DNA from: Flavobacterium fryxellicola
GTDB taxonomy: Bacteria; Bacteroidota; Bacteroidia; Flavobacteriales; Flavobacteriaceae
NCBI RefSeq assembly: GCF_900143245.1
Contig: NZ_FRDK01000011.1
Location: forward strand, 56,164 to 120,163
Length of the DNA: 64,000 nt
Direction of reading: 5' to 3'
Numbering within the stretch: position 1 is the stretch's first letter; each line of letters starts with the position of its first letter. The position numbers and the translations under genes were made by a program. This document shows, piece by piece, positions 42,646 to 51,912 of the stretch. The notes beneath the pieces are model-generated. The model saw only the letters and a program-made list of their open reading frames with translations. It did not search any database and had not been told where the DNA came from.

Positions 42646-43129
42646 ATGTCCCGCTTAGACAAAACCAAAAACTTACCCATCAATCTAAAAGCAATACTGA
42701 TTTCCCAATTAGTAGATTGCTTCATTGCCTGAAGAAGATGCTTGTATTCAAGACACAAAAGAACTGATGCGAGCCGAAGCCATGATCATTCCGGCTAAAA
42801 TAGCTGGAGCCGAAAGTGGCGATTTATACTGTATACGCATGCAAAATGCCGCTCTCATTAGAGAACACGCCATGCATTTGTATTTGCAAGTGGGCAGTTT
42901 GCGTTTTCACAAAAACTATAAGGATTTAGAATATGTGAAACTTATCCATAAAGAACTCGATGAATTCCGTTTGCTATTCCTCGATTGGGTAAATAGTTTT
43001 GATACCAGCAACCACATCTGGGACGATTGGGGTTTATTCAATCTACCTGGCTCCATCCCTCCTAACGAGATTGATCGGTTTGAAGAAGATGATTTTGATA
43101 TTGACGATTTTTTTGATAAGGAAGATTAA
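42646..43129 (+). pseudogene. Frameshifted conserved ICE protein
   Basis: ATG 42646 starts a frame MSRLDKTKNLPINLKAILIS that stops at TGA after DCFIA (about 42730). In another frame the same protein clearly continues as LPEEDACIQDTKELMRAEAM up to 43129, ending in an Asp-rich tail (DDFDIDDFFDKED). Together they form a protein of about 160 residues of a type common on Bacteroidetes conjugative elements (AEAMIIPAKIAGAESGDLY core, then FRLLFLDWV). A shift of one base is needed near 42715-42730. A restart at the TTG at 42725 could still give 134 residues. Function of the family unknown. Confidence 0.65.
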
Positions 43130-43209
43130 AGATTTTTGATCTACGTCAAAACTCTCTAATTTAGAAAAAGAAATTCCTTATTTTTTAAAAACTAAACAAC
43201 TTCCTTCGT

Positions 43210-43968
43210 ATGAAAATCCAATATTGTTCCGACCTACACCTAGAGTTCCCCGAAAATAAAAAGTTTGTACTTCAAAACCCCATTAAGCCAGAAGCAGATA
43301 TCCTGATTTTAGCGGGAGATATAGTACCGTTTGCCTCAATAGATAAACATCAGGATTTCTTCGATTACATTTCAGAGCATTTTAAAATGACTTTTTGGAT
43401 ACCCGGAAATCACGAATATTACTATTACAACATTGCAACAAAAAATGGTGTTTTAGAGGAACAAATCCGAGAAAATGTTTTTTTAGTAAATAATTGTGTT
43501 AAAGAAATTTCAGGTATCAATCTTATTTTTTCAACTTTATGGTCGAACATTTCGCCTTTAACACAGTGGCTTATAAAAGAAAGTCTCTCTGACTTTAAAG
43601 TAATTAAATACAAGAATCGTTTATTCAATCCGGATGATTATAACATGCTGCATCAAGAAAGTTTAGCATTTATTAAAAAAGCAGTACAGGAAAGCAATGA
43701 TAAGAAAACAATTGTAGTAACACATCACGCGCCAACATTTAGCCATTACCCTGAAAAATATGCCAACAGCAAAATCAATGAAGCCTTCGCATCAAACTTA
43801 GATGTCTTTATTGAAAATAATACTATCGATTATTGGATTTATGGGCATAATCATTGTAATGTTAATGATTTTGAAATTAAAAACACAAAACTGCTAACCA
43901 ATCAATTGGGATACATCAAATACAATGAAAATGTTGGATTTAATGACAAAGCAATTATTTCAGTATAA
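43210..43968 (+). CDS. Metallophosphoesterase
   Basis: 252 residues. Motifs of the calcineurin-like phosphoesterase fold: YCSDLHLEF (5-13), ILAGDIVPF (31-42), PGNHEYYYY (about 64-72), VTHHAPTF (about 172-179) and YGHNHCN (about 213-219). All metal-binding His/Asp/Asn are present. Substrate not predictable from sequence; candidates are cyclic nucleotides, phosphomonoesters or nucleic acid ends. It stands alone between the frameshifted gene and the AbiE-like pair. Such genes accompany some defence islands, but the link is not shown here. Confidence 0.85.
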   Translation: MKIQYCSDLHLEFPENKKFVLQNPIKPEADILILAGDIVPFASIDKHQDFFDYISEHFKMTFWIPGNHEYYYYNIATKNGVLEEQIRENVFLVNNCVKEISGINLIFSTLWSNISPLTQWLIKESLSDFKVIKYKNRLFNPDDYNMLHQESLAFIKKAVQESNDKKTIVVTHHAPTFSHYPEKYANSKINEAFASNLDVFIENNTIDYWIYGHNHCNVNDFEIKNTKLLTNQLGYIKYNENVGFNDKAIISV

Positions 43969-44026
43969 AAAATTGAATTTTTATTCATTAATTAATATAT
44001 TTTATTCATTAATAAATTAATATTTA

Positions 44027-44094
44027 GTATAATAAACCTATCTTTGTATAATAAACCTATATAGTTTATTATAACTTTTATTAGTTTATTATGG
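44027..44094 (+). promoter_or_regulatory. Operator array before the AbiE-like pair
   Basis: Two direct copies of GTATAATAAACCTAT (44027-44041 and 44046-44060) are followed by inverted copies around GTTTATTAT (44064-44072 and 44084-44092). The last one contains the start codon ATG at 44091. Direct plus inverted half-sites reaching over the start codon are expected for AbiEi-type autorepression. Confidence 0.6.
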
Positions 44095-45080
44095 AGCAAT
44101 TAAAAAAATATTTTCAACAAATACTTGGTGTACAACTCGAAATACAAGAGTTGAAAAAGGAACAATTGAATAAACTACCTTTTGTATTCAAAAGTAATTT
44201 TAAGTTCTATAGCACCACCTTTAGAAATCATCAATTAATTTTATTGGAGCTAAACAAAGAGGATACTTTCAATGCAAATCAGTTAAGAAAACAAGTAGTT
44301 GAGATTCAAAAAAAACTCGAAAAACGGATAATTATAGTAACTGACACTATAACCGCAATAAACCGTAAACGGCTAATAGAAAACAGAATAAGTTTCATTA
44401 TACCTGGGAAACAAATGTTTATGTCAGAATTATTAATAGACCTTCAAGATTTTGAGAAAGACAAAGTATTTAAAAAATCTGTCTTACTACTACCCTCAGC
44501 TCAATTAATCTTGTTACATCAAATTTTACACAAAGAGGATAATTTAAGCCAATATACATTCAAAGAACTAGCTGAGAAATTCCAATACACACAAATGGGA
44601 ATTACCAAAGCAATAGAAAACTTGAAAAGATTAGCCATCGTGAAAGTAGAAGGGACAAAAGAAAAGAATATCATATTCGAAAAAGACATTCAAAAACTTT
44701 GGAAAGACAGTGAAGGATTATGTATTAATCCCGTAATGAAGACGGTTTATGTAGATGAAAAACCACAAGGGTTGTTTAAGTCAAACACAACCGCGCTGGA
44801 AGAATATACGGATATGAATCCAAGTTCAATAGAATACTTTGCTATTGAGAAAAAACAATTTTACGAATTGAGAAAAAACAATCTTTTAGTAAACCTAAAT
44901 AGTGAAAATGGCAGCTATGCATTAGAAGTTTGGAAATACAATCCGGAACTACTCACAAAAGGAATAACAAAGAAAAATAATGTAGATCCATTGTCATTAT
45001 ATTTAAGTTTAAAAGACGGATTTATTGATGAACGAACAGATATGGCATTAGACCAAATAATAGAAAAATACATATGGTAA
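44091..45080 (+). CDS. AbiEi-like antitoxin/repressor of a nucleotidyltransferase pair
   Basis: 329 residues. The N-terminal 100 residues are charged (ILGVQLEIQELKKEQLNKLPF; KRIIIVTDTITAINRKRLIEN). A winged helix at about 150-190 (YTFKELAEKFQYTQMGITKAIENLKRLAIVKVEG) would bind the repeats at 44027-44094. The C-terminal part ends VDPLSLYLSLKDGFIDERTDMALDQIIEKYIW. The start of the toxin-like gene lies within its last codons (7-base overlap), the standard form of type IV AbiE pairs where the first protein represses the operon and counteracts the second. The exact subfamily is not recognised. Confidence 0.65.
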   Translation: MEQLKKYFQQILGVQLEIQELKKEQLNKLPFVFKSNFKFYSTTFRNHQLILLELNKEDTFNANQLRKQVVEIQKKLEKRIIIVTDTITAINRKRLIENRISFIIPGKQMFMSELLIDLQDFEKDKVFKKSVLLLPSAQLILLHQILHKEDNLSQYTFKELAEKFQYTQMGITKAIENLKRLAIVKVEGTKEKNIIFEKDIQKLWKDSEGLCINPVMKTVYVDEKPQGLFKSNTTALEEYTDMNPSSIEYFAIEKKQFYELRKNNLLVNLNSENGSYALEVWKYNPELLTKGITKKNNVDPLSLYLSLKDGFIDERTDMALDQIIEKYIW

Positions 45081-45838
45081 GAGGTTTAGAAATTTTCAGA
45101 CACCATTTCAAAGAATTCACAGACAACTACATTATCATTGGTGGAACCGCTTGCGATATTATTATTGATAGTGTTGGTCTTACACCACGAGCTACAAAAG
45201 ACATTGATATAATTTTAGTCATTGAAGCATTAAGCCCGGAATTTGTAACTCATTTTTGGGAATTTATCAAACAAGGAAATTATGATGTCAAGGAGAAAAG
45301 TGAAGAAGACAGAAAATACTATCGCTTCCAGAAACCACAAGTAGAAGAATTTCCATTTCAAATTGAATTATTCTCCAGAATACCTGATTTATTAGATTTA
45401 AATGAAGAAACATATTTAATACCTATTCCTGTTGACACTGAAATTTCAAGTTTATCAGCCATATTGATGGATGATGATTATTATAACTTCACCATACTAC
45501 ACAGCCAATTAGATAACGGAATACATCTAGCCAATACAGAGGCTTTAATAGGATTAAAAGCCAAGGCATTCCTAGACTATAAAACTAGAAAAGAAAGCGG
45601 AGAAAAAATCGATGAAAGACAACTCCGTAAACACAAAATGGATGTTTTCAGATTGTCATTACTGCTAACTCCCGAAGATAATTTTATAATTCCACAAAGT
45701 GTAAAAACCGATATAACAAATTTTGCTGAAGCTATAAAAAATGATTTACCAGACAAACAAATTTTTAAAGAAATGGGTGCAGGAAATGTGAATGTAAAGG
45801 AATTATTTGAGCAATTGATTATGGCTTTTAATATTTAA
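45074..45838 (+). CDS. AbiEii-like nucleotidyltransferase (toxin of the pair)
   Basis: 254 residues. Nucleotidyltransferase fold: IIIGGTACDIIID (about 19-31), ATKDIDIILVIE (about 38-49; DID catalytic Asp pair), and the third-Asp strand FPFQIELFSRIPD. The helical second half includes NTEALIGLKAKAFLDYKTRKE. AbiEii toxins add nucleotides to tRNA ends or bind GTP and arrest growth. It overlaps the regulator gene by 7 bases and is followed after 6 bases by the Cas9-N-terminus-like small gene. A missing C-terminal Asp would not be noticed here, so activity is assumed. Confidence 0.75.
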   Translation: MVRGLEIFRHHFKEFTDNYIIIGGTACDIIIDSVGLTPRATKDIDIILVIEALSPEFVTHFWEFIKQGNYDVKEKSEEDRKYYRFQKPQVEEFPFQIELFSRIPDLLDLNEETYLIPIPVDTEISSLSAILMDDDYYNFTILHSQLDNGIHLANTEALIGLKAKAFLDYKTRKESGEKIDERQLRKHKMDVFRLSLLLTPEDNFIIPQSVKTDITNFAEAIKNDLPDKQIFKEMGAGNVNVKELFEQLIMAFNI

Positions 45839-45844
45839 AAATAA

Positions 45845-46147
45845 ATGGGAAAGTATTTAGGACTTGATTTAGGAACAAATTCAATTGGTTGGGCTATAAT
45901 AGACAATGATGTAAATCATGCGATTAATAGTGGAGTGAAAATTTACAACACTGGTTTTAAAAATAAACAATTCACTCCATTCAAAAAAACTAAAAAACGA
46001 CAAAAAAGCAGCATTTCATTATGTGTTATCGCTACTATTCTACTAATTGTCAGTATTATAGATATTGTAAATTGGCGATTTTGGTTCAATATATCGTTGA
46101 CAACATACATTTCAGTTCTAACACTTAATCTCCAAGGCAATAAATAA
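45845..46147 (+). CDS. Small protein with Cas9 RuvC-I-like N-terminus and two membrane helices
   Basis: 100 residues. Residues 1-18 (MGKYLGLDLGTNSIGWAI) are nearly the RuvC-I segment of type II Cas9, including the catalytic-type Asp8, and INSGVKIYNTG continues like the next Cas9 strand (Cas9: GVRIF). A basic stretch follows (FKKTKKRQKSS, about 45-55), at the place where Cas9 has its Arg-rich bridge helix. From residue 57 the protein becomes two hydrophobic helices (SISLCVIATILLIVSIIDIV and FWFNISLTTYISVLTLN), unlike any Cas9. No other RuvC or HNH segment, CRISPR array or tracrRNA is in the window. It starts six bases after the toxin gene. The ASKHA phosphate-1 motif has a related GIDLGT core, but TNSIGWAI points to Cas9. 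Function unknown. Confidence 0.55.
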   Translation: MGKYLGLDLGTNSIGWAIIDNDVNHAINSGVKIYNTGFKNKQFTPFKKTKKRQKSSISLCVIATILLIVSIIDIVNWRFWFNISLTTYISVLTLNLQGNK

Positions 46148-46204
46148 TAGAATTTAGAAACTATGGCAAACACGATTACCAATTTAACTCAACAGCAGAA
46201 ACGT

Positions 46205-46547
46205 TCTAAGAGACAATTTAGGTAATCAATAGGTCTTACTCCAGTCATTCTCTTTGCTCCGTTCGGCTGCTCAATTCGGCATGCCTTCAACAGTAAGGTG
46301 TAAACGAAAAATAGTTTTTCGGCATCCCTACCCTGCGCAGGCACTTCACAGCCAATAAAAAAACAGCAGCTTAAAAATAAGCAGCTGTTTTTTTACGCTG
46401 TTCCGTTCCTCAGCTCCACACGGTCATTCCTTGCGTTCGGTCAGGCTTTAATAACCAAAATATAGCTTCATTTTGTTATGCTCCGTTCCTACGCTCCACT
46501 GCATTCCAGCCCTATCCAGTTTATAGCCTTCCTTTTTACAATGTGAG
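46205..46547. repeat. Noncoding repeat block B (diverged copy of 2884-3318)
   Basis: It carries the same order of segments as block A: CTCCGTTCGGCTG, CACTTCACAGCC, the hairpin, CACACGGTCATTCCTTGCG, GCTTCATTTTGTTA and CTCCACTGCATTCCAGCC then TATAGCC. It lacks about 70 bases present in block A. It lies between the Cas9-like small gene and topB. The rest of the gap to 46646 holds nothing recognisable. Confidence 0.6.
46361..46394. terminator. Bidirectional terminator-like hairpin in repeat block B
   Basis: AACAGCAGCTTA and TAAGCAGCTGTT form a stem with one mismatch, bordered by A and T runs. It can serve both the cargo genes on the plus strand and topB on the minus strand. It is the counterpart of 3068-3100. 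Confidence 0.65.
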
Positions 46548-46646
46548 TTGGTACTCTCATAAATTACCTCTTAATTTTTTAAGTGAAATACATCAGTAAA
46601 TCTTAGTTACATTTTAATAACAATGAGTAGAAATTAATAAACAGCT

Positions 46647-48728
46647 TTATCTCCTTTTTTTCTTTTGTGGAAACACAAATGACGTTTCTCCATTTTCATT
46701 CATAACGATGAAGGCGTCAAATTTCTTTCCAGATTTACTAATCATCCCTTTTAAGAGGCTTGTTTTGCCTTTAGTAATTAATGCTTCCAAATCCACAAGG
46801 CTTAGCTGTACGCCACATATATTTCGAAATTGAACCCAATTGCAATTTTCATCCTTACATTTAACCAACTTATCTCGAATCGCTATTCTCTGAACTTTAC
46901 ACCTTGGACAAATAAATTCAGGTTGATTTTCGACGGCAATAGATAAAGCAAGTATCTCGTGTGTTATAGTTGTTGTATAAACTTCTATTTCTCTTTGAAA
47001 ATTTGCTATATTCTCTTCGTTGTTTTCTATTTTTTGCAAGACTAGTTCCCACTCGGAAGTCATAGCAGCATTAGCAATCTTCATTTCTTTTACCGATTCG
47101 TAAACTTTTAGTCCTTTTTCTGTGGGCAGAAGTAATTTCTTATCGCGTTTTATATACTCTCTTTTAAAAAGTGTTTCAATTATGGCTGCTCTAGTGGCAG
47201 GCGTACCAATCCCTATACCTTGTAATACTTTACGTTCTTGTTCATTGCCAATCTGATTTCCTGCATTTTCCATTGCGGAAAGTAAACTTGCTTCCGTATA
47301 AAGAGCAGGTGGTTTAGTTTTCTTTTCCAATACTCTTGATGCCTTAATCTTGACTTCATCACCGATTTTTAGTTCCGGTAAGTCTTGAATAGGATCTTTT
47401 TCTTCATCTGAAAAACTGCCTTTAATAGCTCTCCAACCTGCATCAATAATTTTAATCCCTTTTAGTTCAAAATCATAGTGTATAACTTGGAGGACATCAT
47501 CAGTTATCTCTTTAATACAAACAGGAGAAACGGCTTCAAGTAAACGGTATGCGATCATTTCATAAATAGCTTTTTCCTTTGCTGACAAAGCTGATGGAAT
47601 CTTATCTGTAACCAATAAACCATGGTGATCGGTTACTTTTAAATCGTTAATAATTCGTTTATTTAAACGTCCTATTTTCATTTTAGCAACTACTCCTTTA
47701 AATTTTTCTGTCTCTTCCAATATCCATATAAGCTTAGAAATTTCTCCCCACATATCTTCTGGAATATATTTACTTCCGGTACGAGGGTAACTAATGAATT
47801 TATTCTCGTATAGGCTTTGAGCGATATTGAGAGTTTCCTCAGCAGTTAGGTTTAATTTTATATTAGCCTCTTTCTGTAATGCTGTAAGATCTAATAGCAA
47901 TGGTGGCTGTTCGTTAACTATTTTAGTTTCATTGGCAATTACCGTGGCGATCCCATGTCTCTGTAGCGATTTCAACGCGTCTTCAGCTTGTTTACTACCT
48001 TCCCATTTTATTGTGGAAATACTTTTAAAATCAATAAACTCTTTCCGATGTTCCAATTCAATTTGCCAATATTGCTTGCTAACAAATGACTTGTTTTCTA
48101 AAAATCGTTTGCTAATGATTGCTAATGTTGGTGTTTGAACCCTTCCCAGAGAATAAATACCGCTTCCGTTTGCAATAGTTAATGCTTGTGAGGCATTAAT
48201 TCCTACCAACCAATCTGCACGGCTTCTACCTAGTGCTGCTTGATGTAAACCATCGAAATCCTTTCCTGGTTTCAAGTTATTAAAACCATTAAGTATGGCT
48301 TTTTCAGTTAGAGAACTAATCCACAAACGCTCAAAAGGCTTACTACAATTGAGATATTCATAAATATAACGAAAAATAAGCTCCCCCTCTCGTCCTGCAT
48401 CAGTAGCCACAACTATGCTTTCACAGCTTTTAAAAAGTTGATCAATAACATTCAGTTGTTTTAATGCCCCTAGATCACGAACATAACTTTTATCTTTTTT
48501 GACCTTGCGCACTGTCAATAAAAATCGATTAGGTAATACAGGTAAAGCCTCTCTTTGAAATCCAGTAACACCATAATCTTCTGGCATTGCCAAAGTCACT
48601 AAATGTCCAAACGCCCAGGTTACCTGATATCCATTTCCTGTCAGGTAACCCTCTTTCTTTTCTGTAGCTCCTAACAAGATGGCTATCTCTCGAGCAACAC
48701 TTGGTTTTTCTGCAATTACTACTTTCAT
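46647..48728 (-). CDS. topB: DNA topoisomerase III (type IA)
   Basis: 693 residues. The TOPRIM domain starts at once (VVIAEKPSVAREIAILLGA, with the catalytic Glu) and has ATDAGREGELIFRYIY (about 103-118). The active-site tyrosine lies in NKFISYPRTGSKYIPED (about 308-324). A C-terminal CxxC..C zinc element (FICPRCKVQRIAI, CKDENCNW) ends the protein. This element-borne TopB is a usual part of Bacteroidetes conjugative transposons, where a type IA enzyme is needed for excision or strand handling. It is followed by the DUF3945 gene upstream (21-base gap) in one operon. Confidence 0.95.
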   Translation of the reverse strand: MKVVIAEKPSVAREIAILLGATEKKEGYLTGNGYQVTWAFGHLVTLAMPEDYGVTGFQREALPVLPNRFLLTVRKVKKDKSYVRDLGALKQLNVIDQLFKSCESIVVATDAGREGELIFRYIYEYLNCSKPFERLWISSLTEKAILNGFNNLKPGKDFDGLHQAALGRSRADWLVGINASQALTIANGSGIYSLGRVQTPTLAIISKRFLENKSFVSKQYWQIELEHRKEFIDFKSISTIKWEGSKQAEDALKSLQRHGIATVIANETKIVNEQPPLLLDLTALQKEANIKLNLTAEETLNIAQSLYENKFISYPRTGSKYIPEDMWGEISKLIWILEETEKFKGVVAKMKIGRLNKRIINDLKVTDHHGLLVTDKIPSALSAKEKAIYEMIAYRLLEAVSPVCIKEITDDVLQVIHYDFELKGIKIIDAGWRAIKGSFSDEEKDPIQDLPELKIGDEVKIKASRVLEKKTKPPALYTEASLLSAMENAGNQIGNEQERKVLQGIGIGTPATRAAIIETLFKREYIKRDKKLLLPTEKGLKVYESVKEMKIANAAMTSEWELVLQKIENNEENIANFQREIEVYTTTITHEILALSIAVENQPEFICPRCKVQRIAIRDKLVKCKDENCNWVQFRNICGVQLSLVDLEALITKGKTSLLKGMISKSGKKFDAFIVMNENGETSFVFPQKKKRR

Positions 48729-48749
48729 TAGATTACCTCTTTAGAATAG

Positions 48750-50177
48750 TTACATTTTTCGACCTTTCGATTTAGCTGCTGCTTTTGGCTTCTCCTGTTG
48801 TTCTTGTTGTTTGGTACTGTCAGGACTATTTTGCTCGCTTTTCAAAGGCTCTTTAATTTTCTTGGTAGCCTCGTTGGTTTTGCCTTCTGAGTTAACAGCA
48901 ACTTGCGTTGTACTTTCTTCTTTAGGTTGCGCTTTCTCTTTTAATTTATTGGGAGTATCAAAAGAAAAACCTGTTTTTCCAGTTTCCTTATCAAATGTGA
49001 TGTACCCTTGGTATTCTTTACCTTTCTTGTCAACCAAACCGCTTACATAAACTGTTTGTCCGTCTTTAAGTTTATTATATTGCTGTTCGTCAAGCTCTTT
49101 TCCACGGAATACCTGTGGAGCTTCCTTATGTTGACCTTGTGCCTGTTTATTAGTATCTGCTCTATCAAAAAGAAATTCAACGTAACGTTTGTCTGCATTA
49201 AATTGAACTGATGCGTTGAAGGGTTCGCCTTTTTTTGAGATCATGTCTTCGATATACAACAGTTTACCTTCTGTCAACGTCTGCTTTTGTTGTTCATTTA
49301 GTTTTATCCCTTTAATCTCTTCTGGAATTTTAATCTGTTCCGTGCGTAGCGTAATAACTTCTTTGGTCAAACGGTCAATGCTAATAATCGAAGGTATTGT
49401 TTCCCCCGATTTGGGATTAATCAAATCAACCACTCTGCCCATGTTGCCACTTTTGAGCAAGTTTTCTTTATCTTCTTTTGTAAATTCATGTCCGAAGAAT
49501 TTGTAGTTTAACTGAGGTTCTTTTCGGATGCCATGAATAGCAAGAACTACTTGTCCGTTTTCTTTTTCTTGTAGTGATAGCCTAGCGTCCATTCGAGTGA
49601 TGGAGGTTCCTAAATCAAGACTTATAGGAACTAGTTCATTGGTCTTATATCCTTTTAACAGCGGTTCTAGTAAGTTCATTTTTTCGAGACGTTCCTTACT
49701 TAATCCCAGATTAGACATTGCTTTCCAATCGATTTGTTCTAATTTGTAGCGATACTCGCCAACTACGGGCATTGATTGTATGTTTTCCATCTTGTTTTTA
49801 TTTTCAGGTTTATAATCTACTTTTATTTCATGTTGTTCAAATTGCTTCCCTCCCATTTTGGTCGGTTTATCAACTTCTTTCTGCATTCTTTTCGCTATTT
49901 GTATTGCTTGGTTTTCTGGAACTCTAAAAAAGATAAAATGTGTAGGATCTTTTAATTGCCGGTAAAAGTTGGAGAAAAAATTAGAAAACAAATCACCTTG
50001 TTTGTCTACACGCAGAAATTGACTTTCATTTTTTTTATCCGGGACTACTGTTTGTAATTCTTTATCTTTTCCAATTCCCTTAACTATCCTTACTTCCTTT
50101 TTTTTGCTATCAGATACTAACAAAACATCCGAAAATTGCTCTTTTAATTTTGGATAACTTAAAGATTCTTCTCTCAT
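48750..50177 (-). CDS. DUF4099/DUF3945 domain protein
   Basis: 475 residues. An N-terminal region (VLLVSDSKKKEVRIVKGIG), a DUF4099-like middle (IDWKAMSNLGLSKERLEKMNLLEPLLKGYKTNELVPI, about 128-164) and two or three DUF3945-type repeats (GIKLNEQQKQTLTEGKLLYIEDM; ELDEQQYNKLKDGQTVYVSGL). The tail is Lys/Gln/Glu-rich and ends KPAAAKSKGRKM. The family travels with topB on Bacteroidetes elements. A role in conjugative DNA processing is assumed. No catalytic motif is visible. Confidence 0.85.
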   Translation of the reverse strand: MREESLSYPKLKEQFSDVLLVSDSKKKEVRIVKGIGKDKELQTVVPDKKNESQFLRVDKQGDLFSNFFSNFYRQLKDPTHFIFFRVPENQAIQIAKRMQKEVDKPTKMGGKQFEQHEIKVDYKPENKNKMENIQSMPVVGEYRYKLEQIDWKAMSNLGLSKERLEKMNLLEPLLKGYKTNELVPISLDLGTSITRMDARLSLQEKENGQVVLAIHGIRKEPQLNYKFFGHEFTKEDKENLLKSGNMGRVVDLINPKSGETIPSIISIDRLTKEVITLRTEQIKIPEEIKGIKLNEQQKQTLTEGKLLYIEDMISKKGEPFNASVQFNADKRYVEFLFDRADTNKQAQGQHKEAPQVFRGKELDEQQYNKLKDGQTVYVSGLVDKKGKEYQGYITFDKETGKTGFSFDTPNKLKEKAQPKEESTTQVAVNSEGKTNEATKKIKEPLKSEQNSPDSTKQQEQQEKPKAAAKSKGRKM

Positions 50178-50276
50178 GTCAATGCTGTTTAAAATTTACT
50201 AAATCGAAAATAAATAGTTAAACCCGCATTATTTACAGACTGTCTTTGGGTGGTCTATGTTGTCGTTCGTTGGCTT

Positions 50277-50570
50277 TTAATTTTGTCTCGGAGCATTAAA
50301 GCTATCACGTATAAACTGATGAACATCAGAAAGTTTATAGTATATTTTTCCACTGATTGTATAATACGGTAACTTACCATTTGAACGATAACGCTGAAGG
50401 GAACGGTTACTAATCTTCAACATTTGGAGGAGGTCCTGATTGTCCAGTAATTCTTCTCCGTCAATGTTATTTCGTTTTTTTTGGATATCAGTAATATGTT
50501 CGCTTAAAATATCAAAACGATCCATGATCCGTTCCATCCATGCTATAAATTCCATTCTATCTATATTCAT
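50277..50570 (-). CDS. Helix-turn-helix excisionase-like protein
   Basis: 97 residues. The C-terminal LLDNQDLLQMLKISNRSLQRYRSNGKLPYYTISGKIYYKLSDVHQFI (about 41-87) is a MerR-like winged helix typical of the small regulators upstream of topB/rteC regions. The N-terminal half is a charged helix. It is related in form to the protein at 10156-10458. It probably controls excision or transfer genes. Spacing to the DUF3945 gene is about 100 bases. Confidence 0.75.
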   Translation of the reverse strand: MNIDRMEFIAWMERIMDRFDILSEHITDIQKKRNNIDGEELLDNQDLLQMLKISNRSLQRYRSNGKLPYYTISGKIYYKLSDVHQFIRDSFNAPRQN

Positions 50571-50929
50571 AAGGGTATGTTTTTAATCAATTAATAGTGT
50601 TGGACTTGCTATTGGTCAATTATTCACTTCATTTACCAGTATTGATAATTGTTACTTTTTCAAGCTATAATTTCCACAGTAAAGATGTTAGTAGCGGCCT
50701 GTACAAAATTGCCAAGTATCTCTAGAACTTTATGCCAAGACTTGCCAATTGAAGTAGATAATATTTAAAAAACTTATGAATGTATAAGAGTGACAGATAG
50801 TAACGCTTTTTTACTATTTATAGAAAAACAATACTGTATACGAAGACGTTTTGCCAATTGGCGGAGATGGGTAAACATAAAAAAGCAGTACCATTGAATA
50901 CTGCTTTCGAAACATTAAAATGTATTATA
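50571..50929. other. Intergenic stretch with terminator of rteC
   Basis: No gene. At its right end AAAGCAGTA (50882-50890) pairs with TACTGCTTT (50899-50907). On the minus strand the stem is followed by Ts, so it ends the rteC transcript. The remainder must hold the promoter of the HTH gene. Confidence 0.55.
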
Positions 50930-51778
50930 TTATAAATCCTTATCCATATAATCCTCGACTGAAGATTTTAGCTGGTCTAAAAATAGCGTTCGATTACCAG
51001 CACGATCCTTCATTCGATGAAAAGAATGATGTATATCGCCCAGCTGAATTTGAAATAATACTTGAAGAACCGAGCTAATCTTACGAATTCCTGTTTTACC
51101 ATGAGAAATGGCTCCAGATACATGAAGGGCATAAATTAACTCTATTAGTGAATTTTTGGATTCTGTCCAGAAAAGATTTTCGGTCGACTCTCCATTTGTA
51201 GAAGCAATGTTAGGTCTGTCCACAGGATTTATTTTTATAATTAAATAATTATATAACAATTCATTAGCGATTATCCGTGAGACTTTATAATCATAATAAG
51301 TAGAAAATTGAGTATCAACTTCAAATATAAAACTATTAAGTCCTGTGTTAATATTTATATTTCCTAACTTAAAAAAATCATCATCATGGTCCGTTCTTCC
51401 CGAACGATAGTAACGGTAAAATTCAGAATTAAAAATATGTTCCTTATATTCATTTTTCAATTGTTGCAGTTCCACTGAAAAATATTCATAATACATTTTT
51501 CCACCATGTACTGGACACGAGGTCTCTATTCTATAAACCTTATTGTAGTAAATAAGCTTTCCAAGTATTTGTGGTTTAATCACCCTAAAGAATTCAATTT
51601 CTTCATTTTGATCTTTAAATTTTTTTTCAGTAACATATCTTTTCATATTTGCCAGAAGATCCTGTAGAAATATAGTCATGCGGTATGATTCATCTATTAC
51701 ATGTGCCGACTCTAAACTAATTTCTTGTTCTTTTTTCAGGATACTATATAAAGCATCCTTATACGTAGATTGCATCAT
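50930..51778 (-). CDS. rteC: RteC-like regulator of conjugative transfer
   Basis: 282 residues matching RteC: EEIEFFRVIKPQILGKLIYYNKVYRIE (about 60-86), NSEFYRYYRSGRTDHDDDFFKLG (about 117-139), DYKVSRIIANELLYNYLIIKI, WTESKNSLIELIYALHVSGAISHGKTGIRKI, and the end NRTLFLDQLKSSVEDYMDKDL. In CTnDOT, RteC activates excision genes by binding upstream of them. Here it likely controls the HTH gene and topB unit that lie next to it. Full length. The RteA/RteB two-component genes are absent from the window. Confidence 0.9.
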   Translation of the reverse strand: MMQSTYKDALYSILKKEQEISLESAHVIDESYRMTIFLQDLLANMKRYVTEKKFKDQNEEIEFFRVIKPQILGKLIYYNKVYRIETSCPVHGGKMYYEYFSVELQQLKNEYKEHIFNSEFYRYYRSGRTDHDDDFFKLGNININTGLNSFIFEVDTQFSTYYDYKVSRIIANELLYNYLIIKINPVDRPNIASTNGESTENLFWTESKNSLIELIYALHVSGAISHGKTGIRKISSVLQVLFQIQLGDIHHSFHRMKDRAGNRTLFLDQLKSSVEDYMDKDL

Positions 51779-51912
51779 AATTAAAATAATATTAAAGAGA
51801 ATAAGTCTTTTCTAGTGTAATTATTAGTTTATTAAATCCTAAAGGCAAAACAATCTCTTAGTTAGCTGCATTTAAGAATTTAACAAATGACAAATTTTTT
51901 TATAGTTAATCA

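Noticed and set aside
45845..46147. Functional Cas9
   Set aside because: Only the RuvC-I segment is present; HNH, RuvC-II/III and the PAM-interacting domain, as well as an array, are missing.
46164..46226. 20-residue frame MANTITNLTQQQKRSKRQFR
   Set aside because: It ends inside repeat block B and has no support beyond an ATG.
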